This document shows, piece after piece, positions 46,371 to 58,048 of a stretch of 64,000 bases of DNA. The DNA is from Botryotinia globosa (Eukaryota > Ascomycota > Leotiomycetes > Helotiales > Sclerotiniaceae): positions 1,550,001-1,614,000 of the forward strand of contig RCSZ01000003.1 of NCBI GenBank assembly GCA_014898425.1, written 5' to 3'. Each line of letters begins with the position of its first letter. The first letter of the stretch is position 1. The notes below the pieces were generated by a model. The model was not told where the DNA came from, did no database searches, and saw only the letters and a program-made list of their open reading frames with translations. The position numbers and the translations under genes are program-made.

Positions 46371-47725
46371 TTATTGATCTCGTGCTTCCAAATACGGCAA
46401 GTGGATAGATAATGCAACCCACGCCGCGAGACACGCTTCAGGTGAAGTACAAGTCTGCTCAAGAGCACCTTCATCTTCTACGACGGGAGCAGGTGGACTC
46501 CAAGGTGGATTGGTGATCGTGGTGATATTCTCCGTAACTTTGTGACGAGATGCGGAATTGTCCCAATCATCACGGCAGTCTTTGAGGTAAGGTGATATTG
46601 TTTTGAGGAAAAAATCACGAAATATCATGGGTCGCTGGCATGTTTCGTTAACATTATTTAGGGTACGACGTTCATGGGATGACAACTTACCGATACAAGG
46701 TCATTTTGACTATGTTGCCGCTCCAATAATGCCAGTTGAACCAGATCCCTTTGGTGCAAATGATGAAACGTGAAGACTGGTTTGCACCATGAAAACTCGT
46801 CAAATCCTGTTTTCTAGGGTGGTTCGGGTCTGAATGGCACTGGGGCAATATTTCCCTCTGTTTAAAAGCACATTATGATCGCGCAATACTTTGCCAAGAA
46901 CCATGTCACCGCAATACTCACCTGCGGTAAATTTGGCATACTCTTGTAGAGTGGGGGTTTTAGGTCCAGTGAAAACAGACTTCATCAACAACCTAGAGAA
47001 TACGATTCCTGAACCTCCTTGCGCAAATGTCGCATTGCTTTCTCCCGCGGAAGCGCCATAGTATGCCGCCGGTTCATCATCAGCTGAGAGTGTTGCAAGC
47101 CACGGGAGAAGATTTGACCAAAAGACGAAAGTGTCGTCTTCAATATAAACAGTCCATTTGAAACCGGGAAGGTTCTTCTGGGTATGCTCTAACATGGGAA
47201 GAAACTTTTATCTGTCTAGTTTCCAGCCTGGCTTATCCCCTGGTGGGAGTTCAGGCTCGTCGCCCGGGAGCTGAGCTTGCTCTCTGTAGGCATGAATGTT
47301 GATATATAGATCTTGGTATATGTCGTACGCAATTATGTCATGTATCTGCAGAGTGTCGCTCACGTTTTGCAAAACGTCCACTGTCTGGATTTCATGAGAA
47401 AGATTCTCTTGGAGATCCGAATATATTACAATGTTTAGCAAACTTGATAATGTCGTTAATAGCTGCATAGGCATTCGACGCCATGCTGTGCTTACACCAG
47501 TCTTGATGATTAACAAAATGTCAGATGATGGCAATGATAGCTCCGAACTTAGCACTGTAGAGGCAACGTCGGGTGTAACGCTGGGCTGAGGGTGGGGTGA
47601 TATTGATGAATACACCGCCTTCTCCGCAGACTTCATAGGCTTCCCGTCTGCCAGCCGTTCAGGTTCTACTACAACTTCCGTATGAGGTGATACAGCGAAC
47701 TCGCCATCGTGTAGCTTTGGATGTA

Positions 47726-49041
47726 AGAGTTCTGGAACCTAAGTCGACCACCCTACTTTCGGGCCACCTCTCTTTCGGGTCACCCTTTTACACCAAAAAT
47801 CACTTTTTTAATCTATCAATATCTCTATCAATATTGAAGATAATTTAATAAAAATTTATATTTATATAATTTAGGCTATTTTAAGCTTATATTAGAATTT
47901 TTAGAATTTTAGGATTCTTCTGAATTGAGATTCAGAGCTTTAAAATATAGATTTTTGAATTTGTATAGAAATTACATGTAAATTTCAAACTTTTATAAAA
48001 TCTTTAATAACTTTTCAACAACAATTATTGAAAGAAAATTATATATCTTTTTGAAAAATTTAAATCTCAATCTATATAGAAAAAAAATTAGAAAAAAAAT
48101 GAATAAATATAAAGATATAATATATAGTGAGGTGGAGTTGAGAGTAGTATAAATAATCCCTGTAATCTTGAGAGTATCTTTTTAAATATTTATTTATAAG
48201 GAATTTTTTATTTTTTTTTTAAGATTTTTCAAATTAAATATCTTATAAATTTATAATAAATTTTCTAGATTATTTTTAGCTATTTTTCCTCAAAAGTTAT
48301 TATAGATTTTATAAAATTTTAAATTTATATGTGATTTGTATGTAAATTGAAAATCGATATTTCGAAACCTCAGAAATCGATCCACAAAAATTCTAAAAAT
48401 TCTAAAAATTCTAATATAAGCTTAAAATAGCCTAAATTATATAAATATAAATTTTTATTAAATTATCTTCAATATTGATAGAGATATTGATAGATTAAAA
48501 AAGTGATTTTTGGTGTAAAAGGGTGGCCCGAAAGAGGGGTGACCGACTTACTCACCGCATACCGTAATGTTTTATAACAAAATCCCTGCAAAATTCAGGT
48601 TTTTCTATAGAAACTTGAATATTATATAATTATTATATTTATTGATATTAAATTATAAGAAAACTCATGATAAATAATCTAAAATCTATCTTTATAGAAA
48701 GAAATCTTTGATTTATTTTTAAAGATTTTTATTAAAAAGTTATATAAATTTTTAATTGAAAAAGTTCAGATTTTTAAATTTGTAATGCTTTTCCTATACA
48801 AAATAAACGAATTTTTTCGAACTTTCAATTTGAATTTTTCAAAACTATTATTATAAAAATATTTGAAAATAAATCAAATATTTTCTTTAATAATTTCAAT
48901 AATTCTATATTATTTAGCAATATTATTTTAGCTTTTATATTTTATTATAATAAATAAATTAGAGTATGAGTGGAAAAATTGAATAATCTTATATTTAGCT
49001 AGCAAAGCGTTATATATGCAGTAAGTAGGTTCCAGAACTCT
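47726..49041. mobile_element. TIR element family C inserted in the GT31-like pseudogene
   Basis: Ends are inverted repeats starting AGAGTTCTGGAACCTACT. On the left the repeat is interrupted after 14-16 bp by family B copy 3 and resumes after it (CTCACCGCATA); the right end gives the uninterrupted version (CTTACTGCATA), so the terminal repeat is about 27 bp. TA flanks both sides (47724-47725 and 49042-49043). Without the nested copy the element is about 507 bp, AT-rich and non-coding, so it is a miniature, non-autonomous element. Confidence 0.85.
47742..48548. mobile_element. TIR/foldback element family B, copy 3 (nested)
   Basis: 807 bp, same orientation as copy 1 and without the LTR-like insertion. 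Left end AGTCGACCACCCTACTTTCG, right end GGGGTGACCGACT, flanked by TA on both sides (47740-47741, 48549-48550). The left arm carries an extra CTCTCTTTCGGGTCACCC compared with copy 1. It sits inside the left terminal repeat of family C, so it inserted after family C did. Confidence 0.9.
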
Positions 49042-49089
49042 TATGTCAAGCCTCAAGTAGCCATAATAAATCGTCAGAAAACCCAACAT

Positions 49090-50012
49090 GACAAAAATCA
49101 ATGCAAGACCTCGATGACCTCTCAGAAAAAGCGTTGTTCTTCAGCCGCAACATCTACCATGATTCTCATAGGCAAATATACGACGAGGGATATGTATAGA
49201 TCTGATAAGTCCAACAATCTTCGGAGAAACGGTGGGCTAATGATGGGCGATACGAAATATGGTAGAGGGTTTCAACAAATGCGATACAAGGATGTTGACA
49301 ATACGATTATACGAGCCAAGAGTTTGGAAAGGTCCACATGAAGCAGGGAAGGCCTGATCTAAGGTTACGCATTCCCACCGGTTTCTGTCAAACAAAAGGG
49401 GCTTTTGTTGTTGTTAACCCTGAAGCACATCAAGGGGTTTCCCTTGGTATTCTGCAACTGAGTAATCGAGCCCATCTCCACTCTTATGACTCTATTGAAG
49501 CTTATTCAATTCTTTATTTAAGCTTCTTGCATGATCAATCCAATGATAATGGCCCATATGCAAGGCTACTACCAAATGCTACCTGGTCGATGAAACCTTC
49601 TGGAAAAGTTTTTAATGACATGGGAGGCTGGCAGAAATTACCAATCCATCTATCTTGATGCATCTCATTAATAAGGTTTGTTGCCTTCCTGCCTACACTC
49701 ATTGCCTAGCATTCGCTTCCCCGTAATATACGGAGTAGATGATATGTAGAAGCTCTTTTATTTTGATCGTAATCCTAAAAATACTAAACTCTAAAGTCCC
49801 GCGACTTGACCGATTAGCCCAGGAGGGAGGGACAAGGTCAAGCCAATATGATCATCGTAAGTATAAAGACTTAGCTGCATGGGCTGCAGTAAAAAAGTCC
49901 CAGTGGCACTTTTTCCATTGTTCAAAGCTATTTTATACATTCTTTTGGTCACCCACTCGTTTGTGCTATCCATATCTATCAGATTCTATTCTTCAAGTGT
50001 GAAAGAGGGGCC
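49090..50012. other. Intergenic, nothing recognised
   Basis: About 920 bp between the broken GT31-like gene (5' end) and the GT2 gene (5' end), so it should contain both promoters. The 106-codon frame at 49338-49658 shows no family signal. In the first ~100 bp the sequence beyond ATG 49089 stays open in frame for several hydrophobic residues, so the pseudogene's original start may have been slightly further out. Confidence 0.45.
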
Positions 50013-51942
50013 ATGCCCGTGGTACCTGTATTACCGTCCTTGCACAGGCAAATCTTCAACGGCATTCTTTGCATCGTCACATTCTTTTTAATCTTCCGTT
50101 ATTTCAAAAAATATGTCACATTTGCCCCAATTACCTTTGAAAGTATATGGCAGATCTCCCTGGCGGAGATTAATCGCAGCAAGAATATTGAAAGAGTCAA
50201 GCAATTAGAACAGAAACTTTCTTTACAAGATGCAGAGAAGGGAGTCCAGACAAGAGATGATGTGGCTGCGAAGTGTATTGCTTCTGTAGTGGGTTATCGT
50301 GAGGAGGCAAATCTGTGGAGGAGATGTTTGCAGAGCTATCATAATTCTCCCGGGCTAGAGATCATGCTCATTGGAATCGATGGTGATCATGATGGAGACA
50401 TGGAGATGGTTTCTGTAGCACAGGAAGTGTGTATTCCCTCCGCCAACCCCCCAAGAACGCTCAGCAGTGGTCTAGAAACATTGAAAGACTAACAAATGTC
50501 CCTCTGAAGGTATTTCCGGATCTTATAAAAATCCACATTGAAGAACCATATGGTCCTCTCGCTGTCCGCATTGCTCAAAACTACATCACCCGCGAACTCT
50601 ACGACGAAAAGTCTTCATCTACAACATGGACATCGACACCTACATTATTCGACTCTACAGATGTCCCCGCCGCTCTTCTATCCGAAGCTCACGCCTATGC
50701 CTTCCGCACTGTATTCGAAAAAGCGCTCACAACGCTCCGTGAACATAATGCTCTATCACCGTCCCGCGATTCTAAGACCAGATCCCTTCACTCAATATGT
50801 CTCTACCAACCTCACAAATGCAAAAAAGATATCATGTTCACCAATATGGTTTTCGCTTTAGCATTGGGACAGGGGAATAATATTGAATACCTGTGGACTA
50901 GCGATTCTGATACCATCGTTTATCCGGATACTTTGTACCAAACAGTCGGTTGTATGTCTGCGGATCCGTTAATTGGAGGTAGTTGCTCAGCTCTGAGCAT
51001 TCATAATGATCAGGAGAGTGCGATTGCTGCTTTGGGTAGTGCAGCTTATTGGTCTGAGTAAGTATCCCATTCCTCTAATTATGTGAAAGGATTAGATTTC
51101 TAACAATAACGCATTGCAGGTTAGCTATTACACGTGGACAAACCGGAGCCGTAGACGCTGCAGACTGTCAACCTGGTCCATGTGCCGCTTTTCGTCTCAT
51201 GGCCCTTGAATCTATTCTTTTACCATGGTACACACAAACTTCCCTTGGAGTCAAAACCGTCGTCAACGAAGATCGTCATCTAACTACCAATCTCCTCCTT
51301 CAAAATTGGAAAGTAACGTTCAACACCTCCGCGCTCGCCTCTACCGATACCCCTACCACACTTCTTCGCTGGCTCCTTCAACAAATGCGTTGGGCCCGCG
51401 CTACTCATATCGAATGTTTCCAATATCCGCAAATCTACTCTATTCACGGTGTCATCCTTTTTGTAACAGCTATGCGTCGTTTCTACGGACCATTGATCAT
51501 TGGTGGCTTCGTTATTCGTTACGTACTCACAGGTTACACCGTCCCTGCATTGCATTACTGGGATTTCTTCCTCCGTGTGGCTTTATGTACATGTTACAAC
51601 TTTTGGCGGAATAAATCACATGTGGTCAGTATTAAATATCTCGTTCTTTCACAGATATTCTATCAACTGCCTCTACCAGGAATCATGTTCTGGTCTGTTG
51701 TTACGGCCTTAGAAGGAGGATGGGGAACGAGCATGAGAAATGCGAATGAACAGAAGAAATCAAGATTTGCAGGATGGGATAATCTCTGGAGTACTACTGC
51801 AGTAGTTATCTGGATGGGTTTTGTGGGAGCGGCAATTGCGAGATGGGTTACTTCCCATCTTGCGCCGGCTTTTATGGTGGAGGCGATGATTTTTGCTGGA
51901 GTAACGTCGGTGGGGAGTTTGTACTGGGCTTTACTTGGGTAG
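50013..51942 (+). CDS. GT2 polysaccharide synthase (hyaluronan-synthase-like)
   Basis: Three exons: 50013-50426, 50510-51057 and 51120-51942 (introns 83 and 62 nt, branch points GACTAACA and TTCTAACA), 594 residues. Processive family-2 glycosyltransferase layout: N-terminal helix (about 13-30), substrate-binding strands CIASVVGYREE and GIDGDHDGD, the catalytic-type SDSD (about 269-272) in YLWTSDSDTIVYPD, GPCAAFR, the ED-H motif VVNEDRHLT, and the Q(Q/R)XRW motif in LLQQMRWARA. Then four or five C-terminal helices form the translocation channel. These features fit the fungal type 2 glycosyltransferases/hyaluronan-synthase-like proteins that build extracellular or wall polysaccharide; fungal members affect hyphal growth and plant infection in other species. 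The sugar polymer is not determined by sequence. Its neighbour genes are GT31-like, suggesting a small glycan-related group (inference). Confidence 0.88.
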
Positions 51943-52744
51943 ACTTTGATATATGATTTGAATTATAAAAATAGGCGGTATGAATGGAATGGGCACATGG
52001 TAAATACTCAAAAGGCTGCTGGGGATTGGGATTGGGATAAGATAGGCCATATTAATATTGGGATACCTGTAGGTTCAGGAGTAAGATATATGAATAATCA
52101 AATAGACAAGTAGTCATGAGAAGTGCTCTTCAAGGCTCATATGAAAGCAATTATATCAAATGTTTTCAAATTGAAAAATTATACAGGGCACCTAAATGTT
52201 GAAGACAATTTGCATGATTGAACTGATCTCAATGTATGAAATAACTTGAATGCTTGAAATGATGTAAATACATGAACTTTCAATACGATTTTGAAATTTG
52301 TAATGGTTGGAATGTTGAAAGCAATTTGAATATTTATAAACTATTTCGATATTTGAGCAGACTTGAAGACATATTATATTATAGCAAGTTGTTTACAATA
52401 GAATTAGACGCGAAGGAAGGATTGAGACATGTGAAAAGTGCAGACAGTCAAGCGAGCTCTCAAAGCTAGTCGTCGCCTACAAACATCTAATCTATTCAAC
52501 TACAACACAAAATGCAACACCTTGACTAGATGTCACCACCTAATCCAAAAGAAACCGCTTTATACCCATTCCCCGAAGCTATTCTCCACTCCATCTCAAC
52601 GCACCCACCGTATTATATATCCCCCACTATCACGTGTCAGAAGCTCCGCCAAGAGCTGGTATTTGATGTGGGGTTGAAATTAACTTAGCAAACTCTTTAT
52701 ATTGTTAGAATCAGACAGTGCCCATATCAAAATTCGCGAATATC
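51943..52744. other. 3' flank and intergenic region before tRNA
   Basis: About 800 bp without a gene. 52145-52400 is rich in TTGAA/ATTTGAA-like degenerate motifs resembling those right of family D (55.7-56.1 kb), which may mean the 2.6-kb element and the tRNA lie within one older repetitive block. Confidence 0.45.
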
Positions 52745-52816
52745 CCTTCTATGGTGTAATGGTTAGCACGTCGGATTTTGATTCCGGAGATATTGGTTCG
52801 ATTCCTATTAGAAGGT
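52745..52816 (+). tRNA. tRNA-Gln (anticodon TTG), with irregular stems
   Basis: 72 nt. Acceptor stem CCTTCTA pairs fully with TAGAAGG (7 bp), discriminator T. The D-arm region TGGTGTAATGGTTAGCAC (A box) and T-arm GGTTCGATTCC (B box) are canonical. Anticodon stem TCGGA/TCCGG with loop TTTTGAT gives anticodon TTG, reading CAA (Gln). No intron. Irregularities: the acceptor begins with C-C paired to G-G instead of the usual G-G/C-C of Gln tRNAs, and the T-stem (ATTGG/CCTAT) has a T-T mismatch. It may be functional or a diverged copy. Confidence 0.75.
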
Positions 52817-53299
52817 TCTCTCTTGAACATTCTTTCATTCCATACTCAGTTTAAATCTGAGATCAAAGGGTGACGCAGTTTTTTTTGAATCTTTTTGAAT
52901 CTTTTTCTTTCTTTTTCAAACTCTTAACTTTTGGGGGAGTGGATGGAGTGAGGGAGGAGGTTCTGGCTTAATTTTTCTTCTCGATTTTGAATTGTAGATA
53001 GATATATGGAGGTCGCGGTCATTTTGGAAGAGATTATAGGCATTTTATAGGGTAATGCTCTGTATTATCCACTAAATAGAGTGAAACAAGGGAAATTAAT
53101 AATTCAGATATAGTATATGCTTTTGAATCATTCTTTATTGTTGTTAATATTGAAGATATAAAACTTTCTTTTTTTATGAAATTATTTTATTATTTTATTA
53201 TACTTTTGCTTTTGTTATGCTTTTTAAATATTCTTTTGAATATTCATTTTTCCCTTTTAGTTTAATAACTTCCTATATATTTAGTTTTGAAGCTAGCAA

Positions 53300-54070
53300 T
53301 ATAAAAAATATATCATTTGAAAGCCCTTAGTTTCTTATATATAGTTACTACTTTTCTTTTTTTTTATTCAATTTATATTAGCTTAAATAAACTAATTTAA
53401 ATGATTTCATTGAAAAAGTTTAAGTGTTATAGTTACAATGTTAAGAAAGTCGAGTCAATCAGATCGTTTGAATTGAACCAATCAGATTGCTTGAATCGGG
53501 TCTCACTAAGCGAGGTTCTCTTTTTTCGTATCTATATACACCTTTGGCTTTTACAAATGATAAAAATATTAAGGAGATAAACCTTTAATAATAAATCTTT
53601 AAAAGCTTTCTCTATATCTTTATTTTATTCTTTATTGAAACTAATTATATATTAATTTCATTTATAAATATAACCTTTTTCCAATCTTCTAAAATCCAAT
53701 TTCGATATTTCCAAGTCCATTTATATTATTATTCTTTATTAGATTTCTTCAATTCAAATTTAATAATTGGAGGTTTACCTTCTTAATATTCTTATCGCCT
53801 ACAAGAGCCGAAGGTGTATATAGACACGAAAAAAGAGAACCTTGCTTAATGAGACCCGATTCAAACGATTTGATTGGTTCAATTCAAGCGATCTGATTGG
53901 CTTGACTTTCTTAGCATTGTAGCCATAACGCAACTCCTTACTTTTTCAACAAAATCAATTAAATTAATTTATTCAAACTAATATAAATTAAATAAAAAAA
54001 AAGAAAAGTAATAACCATATATAAGAAGCTAAAGGCTTTCAAATAATATATTTTTTATATTAATAACTCT
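53300..54070. repeat. Large inverted repeat inside family D
   Basis: Arms 53300-53545 and 53806-54070 are inverted copies of about 250 bp at roughly 80-85% identity by eye, sharing GAAAGTCGAGTCAATCAGAT-type sequence, TGAATCGGGTCTCA and GAGGTTCTCTTTTTTCGT, ending in the tRNA-like-looking but unassigned ACACCTTTGGCTTTTAC / GAGCCGAAGGTGTATA. The spacer is about 260 bp. It looks like the paired ends of another foldback element nested in family D. Confidence 0.75.
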
Positions 54071-54137
54071 AAAACTAAGGGTTTTATAAAGAGTTTAAAT
54101 TAAAATAATATAAATTTTATAATATAAAATTCTAGGT

Positions 54138-54290
54138 TTTTTCAACAAAATTATTTAAATTAGTTTATTCAAACTAATATAAATTAAAAGAAAAAAAAAG
54201 AAAAGTGATAACTATATATAAAAAACTAAAAGCTTTTAAATAATATGTTTTTTATATTACTAGCTTCAAAACTAAGGGTTTTCTAAAGAA
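54138..54290. repeat. Third partial copy of the inverted-repeat arm
   Basis: A direct repeat of about 53950-54110 (TTTTTCAACAAAAT, CAAACTAATATAAATTAAA, AAACTAAGGGTTTT), i.e. an extra truncated copy of the right arm, about 30 bp after it. Confidence 0.7.
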
Positions 54291-54447
54291 TTGAAATTTA
54301 ATTAATATAAATATAATTAAAGCTTATATAATCAATTGAAAAAGAATTATATTGAATATAATAAGACTAAAATTAATAAAAATTATTTTAATACTATAGC
54401 TTTCGTCGTTCAATAGTATAATTTATGATTCGAAGTAAAGTGACCCA

Positions 54448-54450
<3 letters not shown>

Positions 54451-54481
<31 letters not shown>

Positions 54482-54568
54482 AATAAAAAAATAAAAAAAA
54501 AAAAAAATAAAAAAAAAAATAAAAAAAAAAATAAAAAATAAAAAAAAAAAAATAAAAAAAAAAATAAA
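54451..54568. repeat. A-rich tract, (A)n with T interruptions
   Basis: About 120 bp of nearly pure A on the plus strand, starting with an uninterrupted run of about 29 A and followed by AAATAAAA-type units. It could be a retroposon-style tail or expanded low complexity inside family D; no element body could be assigned. Confidence 0.85.
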
Positions 54569-55694
54569 AGAGGTAAACCGACTTCGCCTGCAAGCTTTCA
54601 ATAAAATTTCTTTTTTAGATTTTTATAATAATAAATATAATTATATAATACTTTCTCAAAAATCAAGGGGTCCGGGGGCTCGCAGGCCCCTGATAAGCTT
54701 AGTTTGATAATGATCTTTATTTTTTAAACACTTATATATACTTAAAATATAAATCTTATTAATTCTAATAAGATTCAAAAACTTATTAATCTTATTAACA
54801 ATAATAATACAGAAATATTGCTATATAATCGAATTTTGAATAATAATCTATTTAATAATATCCTCTACCTTTTTAATCACTTTCTTCTTTTTAAAATCTC
54901 AAATACATTTCTTCTATTCAATATATTTAAACTTTAATCTTTTATCTTACTTCTCTATATAGCCCCTTTCTATAATTAATTGACAAATTTTATAGATTTA
55001 AAAACAAGAGATCTTTGTAATTTCAATAATATTAAATAAAGGGATTCCAATCTCAAAGAGAATAAGAAATTGAAGTCTAATATCAACATTTATATAAAAA
55101 GATTCTTTCAAAGGAAAAAGGGGAAGGGGAGCTTTTAAAAGGAATAAAATAAGTATATATTGAAAATATATAGATTGAATAATAGAAAAAGAAAAATTTA
55201 AAGAATCTATAAAAAGTAAAAATTTATTAAAAGCTTTAATAGAAACCTCAGATTCTGAAAAGGGATAAGATATAAAAAAGCTTGAATTAGAGGCATTAAT
55301 ATCATCATTCGAATAATATAATATAATATAATTTAGATATACTTTTTTATATAATATATCAATAGAACTAATTCTTTTTATATAGCAAAGTTTTATATTT
55401 TCATTCATTCTTTAAAATACCCTCAAAATTCCCTATTTTAATAATAACTTTCTATAAACTCTATACATATATATAACTACCAGCTTATTATATTTTTATA
55501 AATCTATAAGCCTATAAATACCCTATAAACCATTATATTTTAATAGATCAAAACCACATATCAATAAAAATGGAATTTCAGGCTCGAACCCTATAAAATG
55601 CCTATAATCTCTTCCAAAATGACCGCGACCTCCGTAATTGCTTTCTATATGAAATCACTATCCCTAATCTACTCAACATCTCCTATAACTTGAG

Positions 55695-56135
55695 CATCCT
55701 ACATACATCGTTTGAATATTTCATATCATTTGAATATTCTCAGTCAGTTGAATTTCCTAAGTTGTCTCGTTGTTTAATTATTCCAGATTGTTCCGAGATA
55801 ATAAAATTGTCTGAAGATTCTAAATCCTTTGAGTATTTTATCTTTCTAAAATATTCGAATATTCTAAATCATTTGAGTCTTTCAAATTGTTCAAGATATC
55901 TAAAATTGCTTGAATATCCTAAGTCCTCTCTGAGTTCTTCAACTTTTCAAGATATTCAAGATATCTAAAATCATTTGAATTTCTAAATTTATTAAAATTT
56001 CAGTTTGTTTGAATATTCTAAATTATTTGATTGTTTCAGATTGTTTGTGATATCTGAAATCGTTTGAGTATTCCAGATCCTTTGACATTTCTAGATTTCT
56101 AAAATGTTTAAATATCTCAAAATCATTGAAGTCCA
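55695..56135. repeat. Degenerate ~24-bp minisatellite-like array
   Basis: The segment repeats variants of TTTGAATATTCTAAATCATT every roughly 22-26 bp (for example TTTGAATATTTCATATCATT, TTTGAGTCTTTCAAATTGTT, TTTGAATATTCTAAATTATT). Units are strongly diverged and the period is irregular, so copy number cannot be stated. It ends where normal composition resumes, about 0.3 kb before LYS1. Confidence 0.55.
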
Positions 56136-56456
56136 AGAAGATTTGAATGTCTTGGGTCGTTTGGATGTTCCAATTGCGCTCGTTAGTTTAGGTGTGTTCA
56201 TTGTCCCTAAACGATTCAACATCTTGAACGGATTCATTATCCCAAGCAAATATAACATCACATTGAGAGACGTTGATGATCTACATCTCGTTCATGCATT
56301 ACTCATAGTTTGAACCTCGTGCCGTTGGGGATTTGAGTCCACGTTGAGTTGTAGTCATGATATAAGTTCAGTTCAGCATTACTAGATAATCATATCAATG
56401 TTGTATTTTTATTGTATCATATTGCTAATGCTAAAACACGCTTTTGTGTTTATTAC
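56136..56456. other. LYS1 3' flank
   Basis: About 320 bp between the degenerate array and the LYS1 stop codon; no gene seen. Contains the presumed LYS1 3' UTR. Confidence 0.45.
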
Positions 56457-57679
<1,223 letters not shown>

Positions 57680-58048
57680 GATGAAATAATAATTGATTTG
57701 CGATTTGAATCTTAATTGAAGTTTACGAGTTCATTCACGAGTTCATTCACAACTTCAAGTTTTGTTTGGTGAGGGGGATAGATACTTTTCTGCCCCATTG
57801 AGTCATCCAATTATCCATGTCACCGCCTCCGGGATCGCACCATCCATCAAACTTCACTTCACTGAATTTTAATTAGTTGAAGAGCAAATGTCACTGACAG
57901 GCTGACAGCACATGTGGTGGATATACTGTCTTGTATTTATAACTCATCACTCACAACGTTTCTTCGTTAAACAAACACACTATTATACAAACGAATGAAT
58001 TATCCCTAGTAAAATTGAATAAATTCCTTTCATCGCCATACAATAACC
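57680..58048. promoter_or_regulatory. Divergent promoter region LYS1 / RidA
   Basis: 369 bp between two outward-facing start codons. It contains (CATTCACGAGTT)2 near 57732-57755 and CACTTCACTTCACTG near 57866. No specific Gcn4/CpcA site (TGACTC) was identified with confidence; ATGAGTCA-like GAGTCATCC occurs at 57799. Confidence 0.4.

Larger units (their letters stand above)
46371..49089 (-). pseudogene. Broken GT31-like glycosyltransferase, split by a nested transposon
   Basis: Minus-strand paralogue of the gene at 44199. Pieces: N-terminal segment 49089-49042; a 1316-bp transposon (47726-49041); main segment 47725-46691; a 56-nt intron (donor GTAAGT, acceptor CCAG); last exon 46634-46371. 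Recognisable parts: DILLIIKTGVSTAWRRMPMQL, NIVIYSDLQ, KFLPMLEHTQ, VYIEDDTFVFW, AQGGSGIVFS, CGDMVLGKVL, FSWCKPVFTFHHLHQRDLVQL and RPMIFRDFFLK. Removing the transposon with one TA joins the frame from ATG 49089 (MLGFLTIYYGYLRLD...), including a hydrophobic anchor. Other lesions: TAA at 47208-47210 exactly where the intact paralogue has Tyr184 of DKYKF, and a frameshift near 46800-46806. The C-terminal Cys pair is retained (CTSPEACLAAW). It is non-functional as written. Confidence 0.8.
53007..55634. mobile_element. TIR element family D, 2.6 kb, TA-flanked
   Basis: The ends are 46 bp of perfect inverted repeat beginning (T/C)GGAGGTCGCGGTCATTTT and ending near TTTATAGGGT (53007-53053 and 55587-55634), each flanked by TA. 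The interior is AT-rich, decayed and complex: long inverted arms, a third partial copy of one arm, an A-rich tract, a GC-rich hairpin motif near 54665-54695, and a 136-codon minus-strand frame at 54998-55408 without recognisable family. Perfect terminal repeats with a ruined interior suggest a recently mobilised but non-autonomous element, or strand exchange between ends. No transposase catalytic motifs could be found. Confidence 0.8.

Noticed and set aside
54998..55408. 136-codon minus-strand frame inside family D
   Set aside because: Extreme Ile/Phe/Leu/Tyr/Asn composition from AT-rich decayed DNA; no transposase or reverse-transcriptase motif, so not called as a gene.
57799..57808. Gcn4/CpcA site in the LYS1 promoter
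   Set aside because: GAGTCATCC resembles TGACTC on the other strand only partly; a single imperfect match in 369 bp is not evidence.
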